IMG/VR virus record: IMGVR_UViG_3300044695_003060
Span: 1 to 32,196 of that record
Reading direction: 5' to 3' (one strand)
Length of the DNA stretch: 32,196 nt
DNA from: a virus
Part shown: piece after piece, positions 7,055 to 15,329 of the stretch
Layout: every line of letters starts with the position of its first letter
How positions within the stretch are numbered: the first letter of the stretch is position 1
Notes under the pieces: model-generated
What the model was told of the DNA's origin: nothing
Seen by the model: the letters and a program-made list of their open reading frames with translations, nothing else
Database searches by the model: none
Made by a program: the position numbers and the translations under genes

Positions 7055-10000
7055 TTAATAACCGGGTACGAATGCTACAACATCCCACTTAACACGACCA
7101 GCATGATATGTTGCTGCTAATATATCTGTTGCTCCAGCCGCCGTACTCCAAGGTAGCGGACTACTTGCTGATGATGGAATTTGGAATTCACTACCTAAAG
7201 ATACAGTATGACCACCAGTGCCGTCTTGAGTTATTCTCCAACGAACCGTAACTCCGTCAACGGCATTTGTGGGGTTGCTTAGTGTGGTTGCTCCAGTAAG
7301 TGTCATATCAAAAATTTGACCGGTTGATACATCTGTTCCAACGCTACCGCTAACATTACCATTACTAATTACTGTTGGATAAAGTTGTTTGAATTTGCCA
7401 GTTGATGCTGTTGTTGCTCCTATCGCTGTATTATCTATGCTGCCACCATCAATATCAACCTTACTAAGATCAACTTCGCCGGTTCCGTTGGGTGTAATAG
7501 CTATATTTCCGTTTGATCCTTGATTAATTACTATACTTCCGCTATTTGTTCCACCGTTTGTATTGACCGTCAAATTTCCAGTGCCATTTGTCGTGATCGT
7601 GGCGGCAGAATTGCTATCTCCAACTCTTAATGTGTCGGCATCGACTTGAACATCTCCAGTGCCGCTTGGTGCTAGAACTATGTTTCCATTTGTATTAGTT
7701 GAACTAATTGTATTGCCATCTACCCTTATGTTATCAACGTCTAAAAATCCATTGAAGTATCCACTACCAACAACGTGTAAAGTATATGTTGGATTGGTTG
7801 TGGCAATGCCAACTCTACCGCCAAGTGGATTCAAAGATAGCGGATAATAATCAGTTCCACCGCTTTGAATATAACAGGCGTATGGACTATTACTAAGTGT
7901 TCCAAAAATAAGCGCATTTGTAGAACTTCCAAGTATTTTTATAATACCAGTAGCAGCACTGGCGCCAACTGTGGAAGTACCATAAACTTCTAGAGGTGCT
8001 GCTGGCGTTATTGTACCTATACCAAGTCTATTATTCGTAGCATCCCAATAAAGCTGACCACTATCAGCAATTATTCCACTAGAGCTATTCCAATACGCTA
8101 TGTGGCTAGCAACGCCTGTTCCAGTAACAGGATTTGTCAGCGTATTTTGTTTAGCGCTCAATTGGGTTTGTATTGCGCTCGTAACACCCTTTACATAACT
8201 CAGTTCAGTTAAACTTGGATATGTTACAGTGGATAACGACACAACGTTTTTATTGCCATCAAAACTAGCTATAGTATTGGTTGTTTGATTACTTATAGTA
8301 ACTTGAGTGCCAGAAAATCTCCAATCGTTACCACTAAATCCAATATGTTCTCCATCTTCGGATGCATAAATACTACCTTCAACATTATTTCCTTGAAATT
8401 TAATATAGTGAAAACCATTAGTAGAATTTGTTGTTGGTTCTATTGTTATGCCATAAGACCCTTCTAAAAATGAACCACTTTTAGCTACTATATTACCGCT
8501 AATATTTAGATTGGTTCCATTAAATGTTAGATTACTTTCTCCGTTTATACCAGTACTAGTGCCATCACTAGTTAATATTCTATTATCGCCAGCATTTGAT
8601 ATTGTTGCTCCACCGCCACCACCTCCAGTAATTGTGAGTGTGCCAGAAGCGTCACTATAAGAGATAGTGATACCACTTGCTCCAATCAGGAATCCGCTAG
8701 CTCCAACAACATCCTGCACAGCTTCAGTAAAGTCTGTAATATTTGACGAAATGTGCGTATGTCCACTAACACTAACATTTGTTCCATTAAGTTGTAATGA
8801 TGATGTAAAATTACCACTAGCTGCACTTAGCAACCCACTACTAATAGTTAATCCATTGGTGAAAGTATGATTAGCCTCGACTGTTCTTGCGGTATTTATA
8901 TGAAGATATTGAGAGTGATCATCATCTCCAAGGCCGAATAATAATCCATGATCATTCTGAGTCACGCCGTTAATTGTTGATGATACGCTCAGTCTAAGAT
9001 CTAGTATGCTTTGTAAACTACTCTTTGGAGTATTAGTAAAACTATCATTTGTTACAAATATCAATCTATAGAGTGGTTTGATTTCACTAGCTGGAATATT
9101 AGCTAAGTTTAGATCGGACCAAATATTATGATTTTCAGCACTACCTAAACTACTATCCTCTCTTTGACCCACAATTGCTAGTATAGGATCATTAATATCA
9201 TTAGTAGCCACAATCCACATAGCAAAATATCGGTTATTAGGAACGTTTGGAGTTGTCCAAGTTCCACCAGAATACAAATTGTATTGCGCTCTTGTGCCAT
9301 TATATTTAACTGGAAACGCTGTTGCGGAATCTCTTACCCATTGACCAGTAGTGCCACTATGATAGTAGGTAGGAATATAAGCAAACGGAGTTAACTCCTG
9401 AGTAAATGGATCACCATTACTCCCATCAACAATATTAATGACAATATCTTCTTGATAAAGCGTACCGTTACCGATGCTCACTTGAGCGTGAAGATCAGAA
9501 CTGCCATCTCCTAATAATCCACTTGGACTAATACTTAATCCACTAATATATTGCATACCAAAAGTGTTATGGATCCATTTATGAGTAACACTATCCATTC
9601 GGATACCGTGGCGCTCTTCTCCAAAAAATGTGCTTTGATTAATATCAGCATTCCAATGAATATATGCAATTGGCACATCAGTATCAAAATTGAATTCTGT
9701 TGTTTTATTGCTTAATAGTCCAGTGCTTATATCAAAATGTAAATAGTTGAGTGCTGTTCCACTACCGATAACAACAGTTTCCGTTGCTGTTTTTCTTACT
9801 TTTATACCCTCAATATAAATATCATAGCTTACTCCAGTAGGTGCTATAGTAAAAGTTCTAGTACTATCGTTAAAACTAAGAACGCTATCTGTTCGATTTA
9901 CGAATCCTTGAGGTTCTTTACTAAGAATATTAATCTCGGTATGAAGATTATTTAGTGTTAATGTTCCAGATGGATCGTTATAACTAAGATTAACTCCAGT

Positions 10001-10318
10001 ACCAGCAACTAATAATTGAGCAACTCTATCATCAACACTTTCATCAAAATCGCTAATATTACTGGAAGATAATCCGCTTGCACTGATTGTGATACTGGAT
10101 CCATTAGTTCCCAAATTTAGAGATATGCCGCTACCGGCCAAGAATCCTGTTGGTACTACGCTAGAATAAGATAATGCACTCCATTGTGTAGACCCATTTC
10201 CAATTTTCAAACGGCCAGTATCTACTTCGTATCCGGGTTCTCCGCTGGCTAAAATAATAGAACCATTCGTAGACCACTCTGAGGCAGTACCTTTTCTTAG
10301 CTTAATTGTTACTGACAT
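7055..10318 (-). CDS. Large tail-fibre protein with Mtd-type N-terminal domain
   Basis: A 1087-residue modular tail-fibre protein. Residues 1-55 (LRKGTASEWSTNGSIILASG, GYEVDTGRLKIGNGSTQWSAL) match the N-terminal domain of the phage major tropism determinant family. Repeated SNI(S/T)DF...V blocks, each followed by a SGTLTI/SGTLTL strand, occur twice, and HTHIS collars and a glycine-rich GGGGG hinge follow. The middle carries RLGIGT and RVGIATTNPTYTLHV motifs, common in fibre shafts, and the C-terminus has LTGATTLSNPTNAVDGVTVRWRI-type tip strands. A segment near 8500-8600 is clearly related to one in the fibre gene at 11453-12982, indicating module exchange. The gene stands behind a GTGTATA motif. 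Probable role: receptor binding or fibre shaft. Confidence 0.85.
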   Translation of the reverse strand: MSVTIKLRKGTASEWSTNGSIILASGEPGYEVDTGRLKIGNGSTQWSALSYSSVVPTGFLAGSGISLNLGTNGSSITISASGLSSSNISDFDESVDDRVAQLLVAGTGVNLSYNDPSGTLTLNNLHTEINILSKEPQGFVNRTDSVLSFNDSTRTFTIAPTGVSYDIYIEGIKVRKTATETVVIGSGTALNYLHFDISTGLLSNKTTEFNFDTDVPIAYIHWNADINQSTFFGEERHGIRMDSVTHKWIHNTFGMQYISGLSISPSGLLGDGSSDLHAQVSIGNGTLYQEDIVINIVDGSNGDPFTQELTPFAYIPTYYHSGTTGQWVRDSATAFPVKYNGTRAQYNLYSGGTWTTPNVPNNRYFAMWIVATNDINDPILAIVGQREDSSLGSAENHNIWSDLNLANIPASEIKPLYRLIFVTNDSFTNTPKSSLQSILDLRLSVSSTINGVTQNDHGLLFGLGDDDHSQYLHINTARTVEANHTFTNGLTISSGLLSAASGNFTSSLQLNGTNVSVSGHTHISSNITDFTEAVQDVVGASGFLIGASGITISYSDASGTLTITGGGGGGATISNAGDNRILTSDGTSTGINGESNLTFNGTNLNISGNIVAKSGSFLEGSYGITIEPTTNSTNGFHYIKFQGNNVEGSIYASEDGEHIGFSGNDWRFSGTQVTISNQTTNTIASFDGNKNVVSLSTVTYPSLTELSYVKGVTSAIQTQLSAKQNTLTNPVTGTGVASHIAYWNSSSGIIADSGQLYWDATNNRLGIGTITPAAPLEVYGTSTVGASAATGIIKILGSSTNALIFGTLSNSPYACYIQSGGTDYYPLSLNPLGGRVGIATTNPTYTLHVVGSGYFNGFLDVDNIRVDGNTISSTNTNGNIVLAPSGTGDVQVDADTLRVGDSNSAATITTNGTGNLTVNTNGGTNSGSIVINQGSNGNIAITPNGTGEVDLSKVDIDGGSIDNTAIGATTASTGKFKQLYPTVISNGNVSGSVGTDVSTGQIFDMTLTGATTLSNPTNAVDGVTVRWRITQDGTGGHTVSLGSEFQIPSSASSPLPWSTAAGATDILAATYHAGRVKWDVVAFVPGY

Positions 10319-10350
10319 ATTTTGTTCCTATTTGTGGGATTATATTGTAT

Positions 10351-10357
10351 TATACAC
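10351..10357 (-). promoter_or_regulatory. Candidate late promoter (GTGTATAATA)
   Basis: The minus strand reads AACGGTGTATAATACAATAT, 33 bases upstream of the ATG of the 1087-residue fibre gene. It contains TATAAT within the GTGTATA motif shared with 4567, 19470 and 31893. I find no -35 hexamer at 16-18 bases. It could alternatively be an ordinary extended -10 promoter. Confidence 0.55.
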
Positions 10358-10392
10358 CGTTTATTTGGCGGCGTTGTTGACAATTATCTGGC

Positions 10393-10812
10393 TTATATGT
10401 GCTGTCCCTCTATAAATGCTCTATCTATATCATCAGATGATAGTCCTAAAATTTGAGCCAACGGAACCAACATTTGATGATTTCTCTCTACGTATGGGGC
10501 GTATTCCCACTCAACCTTGGTAATTTCTCTCATTACTGGATCTTCTATGCTATTTATCGCAGATTCTACCTGAGCTAGTTGAATACCATTATTAATTAGC
10601 CATAATCTTATTTGTCTTGCGCTTATGCTTTCGGGAACGGGCTGGTTTATTAAAACCCATTCACCATTATGCCAGTAATGATCTTCATTTGGTTGTGGTG
10701 GTAATAATATCCATGTCTCTTTTTTAGGATTATCATTATCAATCCAACCTTGAATTAGTGAGTCTTCTAAATCTCTAATTTCATAGTTGTCTTTATGATA
10801 ATATAGGGTCAT
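10393..10812 (-). CDS. Tail-fibre assembly / chaperone-like protein
   Basis: A 139-residue protein. Residues about 63-135 (ISARQIRLWLINNGIQLAQV, then VEWEYAPYVERNH, PLAQILGLSSDDIDRAFIEG) match a helical C-terminal region that recurs in small proteins next to phage tail-fibre genes. In those, the polypeptide is thought to help fibre assembly or to sit at the fibre tip. The N-terminal half carries a WHNGEWVLI segment, also usual in this group. It overlaps the stop of the preceding gene as ATGA, so it is translationally coupled to the LamG-like gene. The assignment to the fibre-associated group is fairly firm, but chaperone activity is inferred. Confidence 0.65.
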   Translation of the reverse strand: MTLYYHKDNYEIRDLEDSLIQGWIDNDNPKKETWILLPPQPNEDHYWHNGEWVLINQPVPESISARQIRLWLINNGIQLAQVESAINSIEDPVMREITKVEWEYAPYVERNHQMLVPLAQILGLSSDDIDRAFIEGQHI

Positions 10813-11453
10813 TTATATATCCTTGTATGATTGGAAACTGTTGCTCCACCATTATTAGTAATCGTCAATTGACTTTTAACATCTATAAGATCTCTAACTA
10901 AAGGCGCATAAATATTTAAACTTTGTGGTCTTATAAGAGATGGGCTTATTCCTCGCGCTAATGCTAAAACCTCATCGGCTGTTAAAGCTGCGTTCCATAC
11001 TCCCACCTCTGCCAATGATCCACTAAAATAGTTACTAAATGCTGATGCTGCCCGTGTTACTCCTTGAAATAATCGATTCTCACCAGTGCCGCTAGAGTTT
11101 GTAGTATTGGTAGCTGAACTACCACCATTAATATAAACTGTACGACTAGTTGAGCTAGCAAAAACGCCACAAGCATGTGTCCATGTGTTAGCGGAAAAGC
11201 CTGTAGTTGTATCAACAGCAGCAGTAGCTGTACCAACAGAAAGAATGCGAATAGGATCTCCTGCCACGGCGCCTTGAGCATTTAAACGTATACCCTGTCC
11301 CCCGGTGGCGTTATCGCAGATATTTAATAATCCTTGGTTTGTTGTAATATTAGAAGTTATAAACCAACAAGCCATTGTAATAGGAAAATCAGCAAATCGA
11401 TCTCCTGTTAAAGTACTGAGATATTGAGTTGAACCATTAAAAGAATATGCCAT
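10809..11453 (-). CDS. LamG/concanavalin-like fold protein, probable fibre tip or glycan-binding
   Basis: A 214-residue protein with the signature of a laminin-G-like (concanavalin-type jelly-roll) domain: MAYSFNGSTQYLS at the start, ITMACWFIT, then NTWTHACGVF, RTVYINGG, a SGSLAEVGVWNAALTADEVL block, and a C-terminal LNIYAPLV strand. Such domains bind carbohydrates or proteins and are frequent in phage fibre proteins. No signal peptide is present, as expected for a virion part. Its ATG shares one base with the TAA of the preceding fibre gene, and its own stop overlaps the next gene as ATGA. Probable role: receptor recognition on the cell surface. Confidence 0.8.
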   Translation of the reverse strand: MAYSFNGSTQYLSTLTGDRFADFPITMACWFITSNITTNQGLLNICDNATGGQGIRLNAQGAVAGDPIRILSVGTATAAVDTTTGFSANTWTHACGVFASSTSRTVYINGGSSATNTTNSSGTGENRLFQGVTRAASAFSNYFSGSLAEVGVWNAALTADEVLALARGISPSLIRPQSLNIYAPLVRDLIDVKSQLTITNNGGATVSNHTRIYK

Positions 11454-12982
11454 TATAATACGCTCCTAATTTCTACAGCAATAAGTTCAACGTCTCCAGT
11501 TATAGTATCGTTAGTAGTATCACTAACATCTCTATAAATTTTAATTCTGAAGAAATCTCCAGCTGCTAATGAATCTATGGTTGTACATGTTATTGTTGTT
11601 GTGGTTGGTATTCCAGCAGTTGCGTTGGTAGCGGAATGGGCTTCTGTTGCGGTGTCAAATGAATCGGCGTCTTCATCGGTATTCATATCTTCGAATTGTA
11701 TGCCCCAACGGCAATTTCCTGTAGTAGCACTAGTTGCCATCCAATGAATTCTGACGGATAATCCTGACGCTAGATTAGCATTGTCTGGTATAACTCCAAC
11801 GAAGACACAGCTTTCTTCTGTAGTATCATCAAAATCTAAAACAGCAATACTATTTCTCGTATCTAACGCTGCAAATGCTGATGCTGGAGGTTGATTGTCT
11901 AAAGCGTTAAAATAACATAAAGATTTATTTTTTAGACAGGTTGCTGCACCGGCTCCTCCCTCAGTTAGATCAAGATAATATCCTCTTGTTGATCCGGTTG
12001 TTTCAAAAAATCGTAATCGATTTTGAAATAGATCTATTGTAAGATTACCACTGATCGAACTATTTGTTGCTGGTTTAGTAAGTAATATCTCGCCGCCTTC
12101 ATCTCCACTAGATTGTGAACTAATAAATCTACTAGCATTAAGATCTGACGTAAATAAGCCAGAGCCAACAACATGAAGCGGAGCGCTTGGGCTTGTTGTT
12201 CCAATACCAATACTACCATTACTATTTTGCATATATAGCCTAGCAGTACCATTAGCACTTCGTAATTCTATTCCACCAGCATCTCCTCTACCGTGTTGTA
12301 GATAGGTTCGATTTGCATAATAGCTATAGCCCAAATAGGCAGAGGTATCGGTAGCCCCAAACTTACTATTTAAGTCTAATCTTGGTCCAGTGCCAGCGTT
12401 ACTACCAGCGTCACCAATTCTAAGGACAGCATCATTTTTAGATATATGTAGAGTAGAAGACGGCGATATTGTGCCTATGCCAACATTGCCAACATCTGAA
12501 AGTGTCCAATTTCTACCGGCAACCAACCAGTTATAATTACCATTAGCATCACTAGTAATTTTGTTATTAACATCACTTCTAAAGATTATTCGATCATATC
12601 CCCAAGCGTTACCATTAAACTTATATGATTTTAATGCGCCAATAATACAATCACCATTATTAATGGTAAGATTAGTACCATCAAAAGTTAAGTTACTTTC
12701 AGCATTGATCCCATTAATTGATCCTGTGCTGGTTAGCACTCGATTATCTCCACTACTACTAATAGTCGGTAATAACCCGCTAACAGCAGAGTTAAAATCA
12801 GTTATATCAACACTTGTGTGAGTATGATTACTGAGAGTACTCCAAGTACTAGTTCCATTACCAATTTTTAGAATATTATTGGTAGTATCAAATCCTGGCT
12901 CACCAGATCCCAATATCGGATTAGATGTTGACCATGATGAGCTAGTGCCTTGACGAAATTTAATCAAATTGTTTACTGGCAT
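11453..12982 (-). CDS. Tail-fibre protein with Mtd-type N-terminal domain
   Basis: A 509-residue fibre protein. Residues 1-52 (IKFRQGTSSSWSTSNPILGS, GFDTTNNILKIGNGTSTWSTL) form the Mtd-type N-terminal domain. A collar HTHTSVDITDF and a GDNRVLTSTGSINGINAESN segment follow, the latter closely related to a segment of the 1087-residue fibre. The middle has VGIGTISPSSTLHI and IGIGTTSPSAPLHV repeats, often seen in fibre shafts. The C-terminal ~150 residues (from about NKSLCYFNALDNQPP onward) form a distinct beta-rich domain with Thr-rich strands, probably the receptor-binding tip. It lies 21 bases after the next fibre gene in the same late block. Confidence 0.85.
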   Translation of the reverse strand: MPVNNLIKFRQGTSSSWSTSNPILGSGEPGFDTTNNILKIGNGTSTWSTLSNHTHTSVDITDFNSAVSGLLPTISSSGDNRVLTSTGSINGINAESNLTFDGTNLTINNGDCIIGALKSYKFNGNAWGYDRIIFRSDVNNKITSDANGNYNWLVAGRNWTLSDVGNVGIGTISPSSTLHISKNDAVLRIGDAGSNAGTGPRLDLNSKFGATDTSAYLGYSYYANRTYLQHGRGDAGGIELRSANGTARLYMQNSNGSIGIGTTSPSAPLHVVGSGLFTSDLNASRFISSQSSGDEGGEILLTKPATNSSISGNLTIDLFQNRLRFFETTGSTRGYYLDLTEGGAGAATCLKNKSLCYFNALDNQPPASAFAALDTRNSIAVLDFDDTTEESCVFVGVIPDNANLASGLSVRIHWMATSATTGNCRWGIQFEDMNTDEDADSFDTATEAHSATNATAGIPTTTTITCTTIDSLAAGDFFRIKIYRDVSDTTNDTITGDVELIAVEIRSVL

Positions 12983-13003
12983 ATAAGAAACGTTTCAATT
13001 GCC

Positions 13004-14605
13004 TTATGGTGTCCCACCATCGATAGCAAAATAAGTTAAAACAACGGGATTAGCTGCGCTTACTCCGCTAATAGCATTATAGGTCGAACCTAAAGATAAA
13101 GCAGTCTGACCTATTGTAAAAGAACTATTTACTAATGCAGAATTGCCAACCCCGCCTGTTTTTATGCTAACAGCACCAGCTGTCACCGAAAAGTTAGCAC
13201 TGTCGAAGCTAGCGATTCCCTGCACACCAGTTGTTGCTAAAGTATGGGTCGTTCTATTTACTCCGGTGACTCTACCATAAGCGTCCACGCTTACACTGCT
13301 AACAAAAGTACCGCTTGGGCCAGTTGTTGTATCTGTTTGAGATACAGATGGTAATCTTGCAGCGTTCAGTGTACCGGCGCTAATATTGTCAGCACTTATG
13401 CCCGTTATTGATGCTCCGTTGCCAGAAAATGTTGCAGTAATTGTGCCAGCACTAAAATTACCACTACTATCTCTTGACACAACATTAGAAACGCCGGTCG
13501 TAGCGGCATTTACACCTATTGTTAAAGCTGCTCCTTCACTACCACCATTGCCACCAGTAATAAAACTACCATTTGTTATACTGGCAACATAATTACCGGT
13601 AGTATCTATTCCAAGAGCCACACTGTCTGGAGCTATTGTTGCTGCTATTGATAGAGTTCCGTTAGCCAAATCTGTTAGCGTTACAGTTCCAGTGCCGGTA
13701 ACATCACCTGTTAGAATACCGGTAATAATTGGATCTGGTTTACTTAATATATTGCTCCAATCAACATTCGCGTCAAGCTCACCCTTTGTTCCACTAAATA
13801 CTTCGCTTGTATTAGTAGCATCTGGAATAAATGTGAACTTGCCCGTGCTATCGTCGTAACCAAAAAAACCAACCTTTGCAGATGTACCGTTGTGGTATTT
13901 AAACTCTATACCACGATCTTTATTGTCATCACTACCGGGATTAGTATCACCACCTAATGTAAATATTGGATCGTCTATTGTGACTACTGTACTATTAACG
14001 GTTACAGTATTACCATTAACAATTAAATCGTTGCCAACAGTTAAATTGCCAGTTGTACTTAGATTTCCAATATTGACAATATTTAGATTACTATCCAAAA
14101 CAACCGCTTTGCCAGCAACGCCAGTTCCGGGTATACTACCATCAATATAATTTACTTCTGTTGCTGACGCTGTAACATCCGTGATAGCTGATAATGTGTG
14201 CGTATGATTACTTAAACTGATGCCAGTGACAGCTATATTTAAGGAACTAGTGTCATTACCGCTATCGGTATATGTAAGCTGTATGCCATTACCAGCAGTA
14301 ATTAGATCGGCTACTCTATCATTAACGCCATCTATAAAGTCTGTAATATCTGCAACTTGAATTGTTGGATCAGAAAGAGATATGGTATAATTACCATTAC
14401 TATTGGTAATGCTGATTCCACTACCAGCGGTTAAAGCCTTAACGGATGCGTATGTTAAGCTTGTCCAAGTAGTTGTGCCGTCACCAATTTTAAATAGTCC
14501 GGTATCAGTCTCAAAACCTATTTCGCCAGCTGTTAGCGTTGGATTTGAACTAGTCCAACCAGAAGCAACACCTCTACGAACTTGAATTTTTGTATTAGCT
14601 GGCAT
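13004..14605 (-). CDS. Tail-fibre / structural protein with Mtd-type N-terminal domain
   Basis: A 533-residue fibre protein. Residues 1-54 (IQVRRGVASGWTSSNPTLTA, GFETDTGLFKIGDGTTTWTSL) are an Mtd-type N-terminal domain, followed by VADITDF and HTHTLSAITDV collars. A long stretch beginning GNLTVGNDLIVNGNTVTVN and containing the DDPIFTLGGD, KDRGIEFKYH and KVGFFGYDDSTGKF blocks is a recognisable module of structural proteins in T4-like phages of aquatic bacteria. The C-terminal part is Gly/Thr/Ser-rich with a YGRVTGV motif. The ATG is preceded by AAAGGAGA. Likely part of the adsorption apparatus; its exact location is unknown. Confidence 0.85.
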   Translation of the reverse strand: MPANTKIQVRRGVASGWTSSNPTLTAGEIGFETDTGLFKIGDGTTTWTSLTYASVKALTAGSGISITNSNGNYTISLSDPTIQVADITDFIDGVNDRVADLITAGNGIQLTYTDSGNDTSSLNIAVTGISLSNHTHTLSAITDVTASATEVNYIDGSIPGTGVAGKAVVLDSNLNIVNIGNLSTTGNLTVGNDLIVNGNTVTVNSTVVTIDDPIFTLGGDTNPGSDDNKDRGIEFKYHNGTSAKVGFFGYDDSTGKFTFIPDATNTSEVFSGTKGELDANVDWSNILSKPDPIITGILTGDVTGTGTVTLTDLANGTLSIAATIAPDSVALGIDTTGNYVASITNGSFITGGNGGSEGAALTIGVNAATTGVSNVVSRDSSGNFSAGTITATFSGNGASITGISADNISAGTLNAARLPSVSQTDTTTGPSGTFVSSVSVDAYGRVTGVNRTTHTLATTGVQGIASFDSANFSVTAGAVSIKTGGVGNSALVNSSFTIGQTALSLGSTYNAISGVSAANPVVLTYFAIDGGTP

Positions 14606-14620
14606 TATTGTCTCCTTTTA

Positions 14621-14914
14621 CTATGGTGTTCCACAGTCTATATTGTATGTGTCTATAAAATCACTAAGATAGTTTTCTAAACCAATAATGTCGCTGGCAA
14701 ACACAACGTTACCAACATAACCACTATTTATTTCTAAACTTTGACTTGAAATAGCTTCGATTTCTAATGTGTAAGTATTATTTGAAATAGATGCTTCTAA
14801 GCTTTGATTTAAAAAAGCTTCTATTTCTAACAAATCTGTATCATTTGAGATTGCTGTTTCTACTTCTAATGTATATAAAGTTTCATTGATTTCGATTGTG
14901 GCTGTAGTACTCAT
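14621..14914 (-). CDS. Small repetitive acidic protein, fibre region
   Basis: A 97-residue protein dominated by degenerate repeats of the type (S/T)LE(I/V)E(A/T).I(S/N), seen at TLEVETAIS, LLEIEAFLN, SLEASISN, TLEIEAISS and SLEIN. The repeats alternate hydrophobic and acidic residues, consistent with stacked beta strands. The last 25 residues (DIIGLENYLSDFIDTYNIDCGTP) resemble the short C-terminal tails of neighbouring fibre proteins. It overlaps the preceding gene as ATGA and precedes the 533-residue fibre gene by 15 bases. I know no family. A small fibre or neck component is the best guess from context. Confidence 0.6.
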   Translation of the reverse strand: MSTTATIEINETLYTLEVETAISNDTDLLEIEAFLNQSLEASISNNTYTLEIEAISSQSLEINSGYVGNVVFASDIIGLENYLSDFIDTYNIDCGTP

Positions 14915-15315
14915 GTTTCACAATCTAGTAAAGTATTGGTATTACTATATCGTTTAACTAAAACAACATTTCCGTATAACAGTCTTACAACATCTTTTCC
15001 GCCGCCGGAATATATGTCTTCGTCATTTTGTAGCTCTAAATCGTATTTGGCTTTGTTAAAATTGAAACCATTGGTTGTTTCTGGTGGTATAATAAGTGTC
15101 AGTTTTCCTAATAATGGTTCGATATAAAATTTGTACAAACTGAGGTCGCTGTTAGTTGAAATAAATGTCTGTGTAATATTTTTATCTGTTGTCCAAATCA
15201 ATCTGGCGCACCAATTTGTTAAATCTATTGCATTCCCATTACTATCTTTGTATACAAGAGATAGTCTAAAGGATGTCCCTTGCTCTATATTAAAATCATA
15301 TTTTGTTGCTGCCAT
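14911..15315 (-). CDS. Baseplate/fibre-associated Ig-like protein
   Basis: A 134-residue protein with a pattern common in phage tail or baseplate proteins: an opening FNIEQGTSFRLSLVYKDSNG, then AIDLTNWCARLIW, a central GKLTLIIPPETTNGF strand-turn, KYDLELQ, and a closing LLYGNVVLVKRYSN strand. This resembles the N-terminal domain of BppU-like proteins that attach receptor-binding proteins to the baseplate. No enzyme motif is present. It follows the lectin-like fibre gene by 14 bases and overlaps the next gene as ATGA. The family match is from pattern memory, so treat it as moderate. Confidence 0.65.
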   Translation of the reverse strand: MAATKYDFNIEQGTSFRLSLVYKDSNGNAIDLTNWCARLIWTTDKNITQTFISTNSDLSLYKFYIEPLLGKLTLIIPPETTNGFNFNKAKYDLELQNDEDIYSGGGKDVVRLLYGNVVLVKRYSNTNTLLDCET

Positions 15316-15329
15316 AATTTTTTGTACCT

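Noticed and set aside
11057-12258. Minus-strand frames of 74 codons inside the LamG-like and fibre genes
   Set aside because: Leucine-rich out-of-frame translations of repetitive fibre sequence, fully inside stronger genes.
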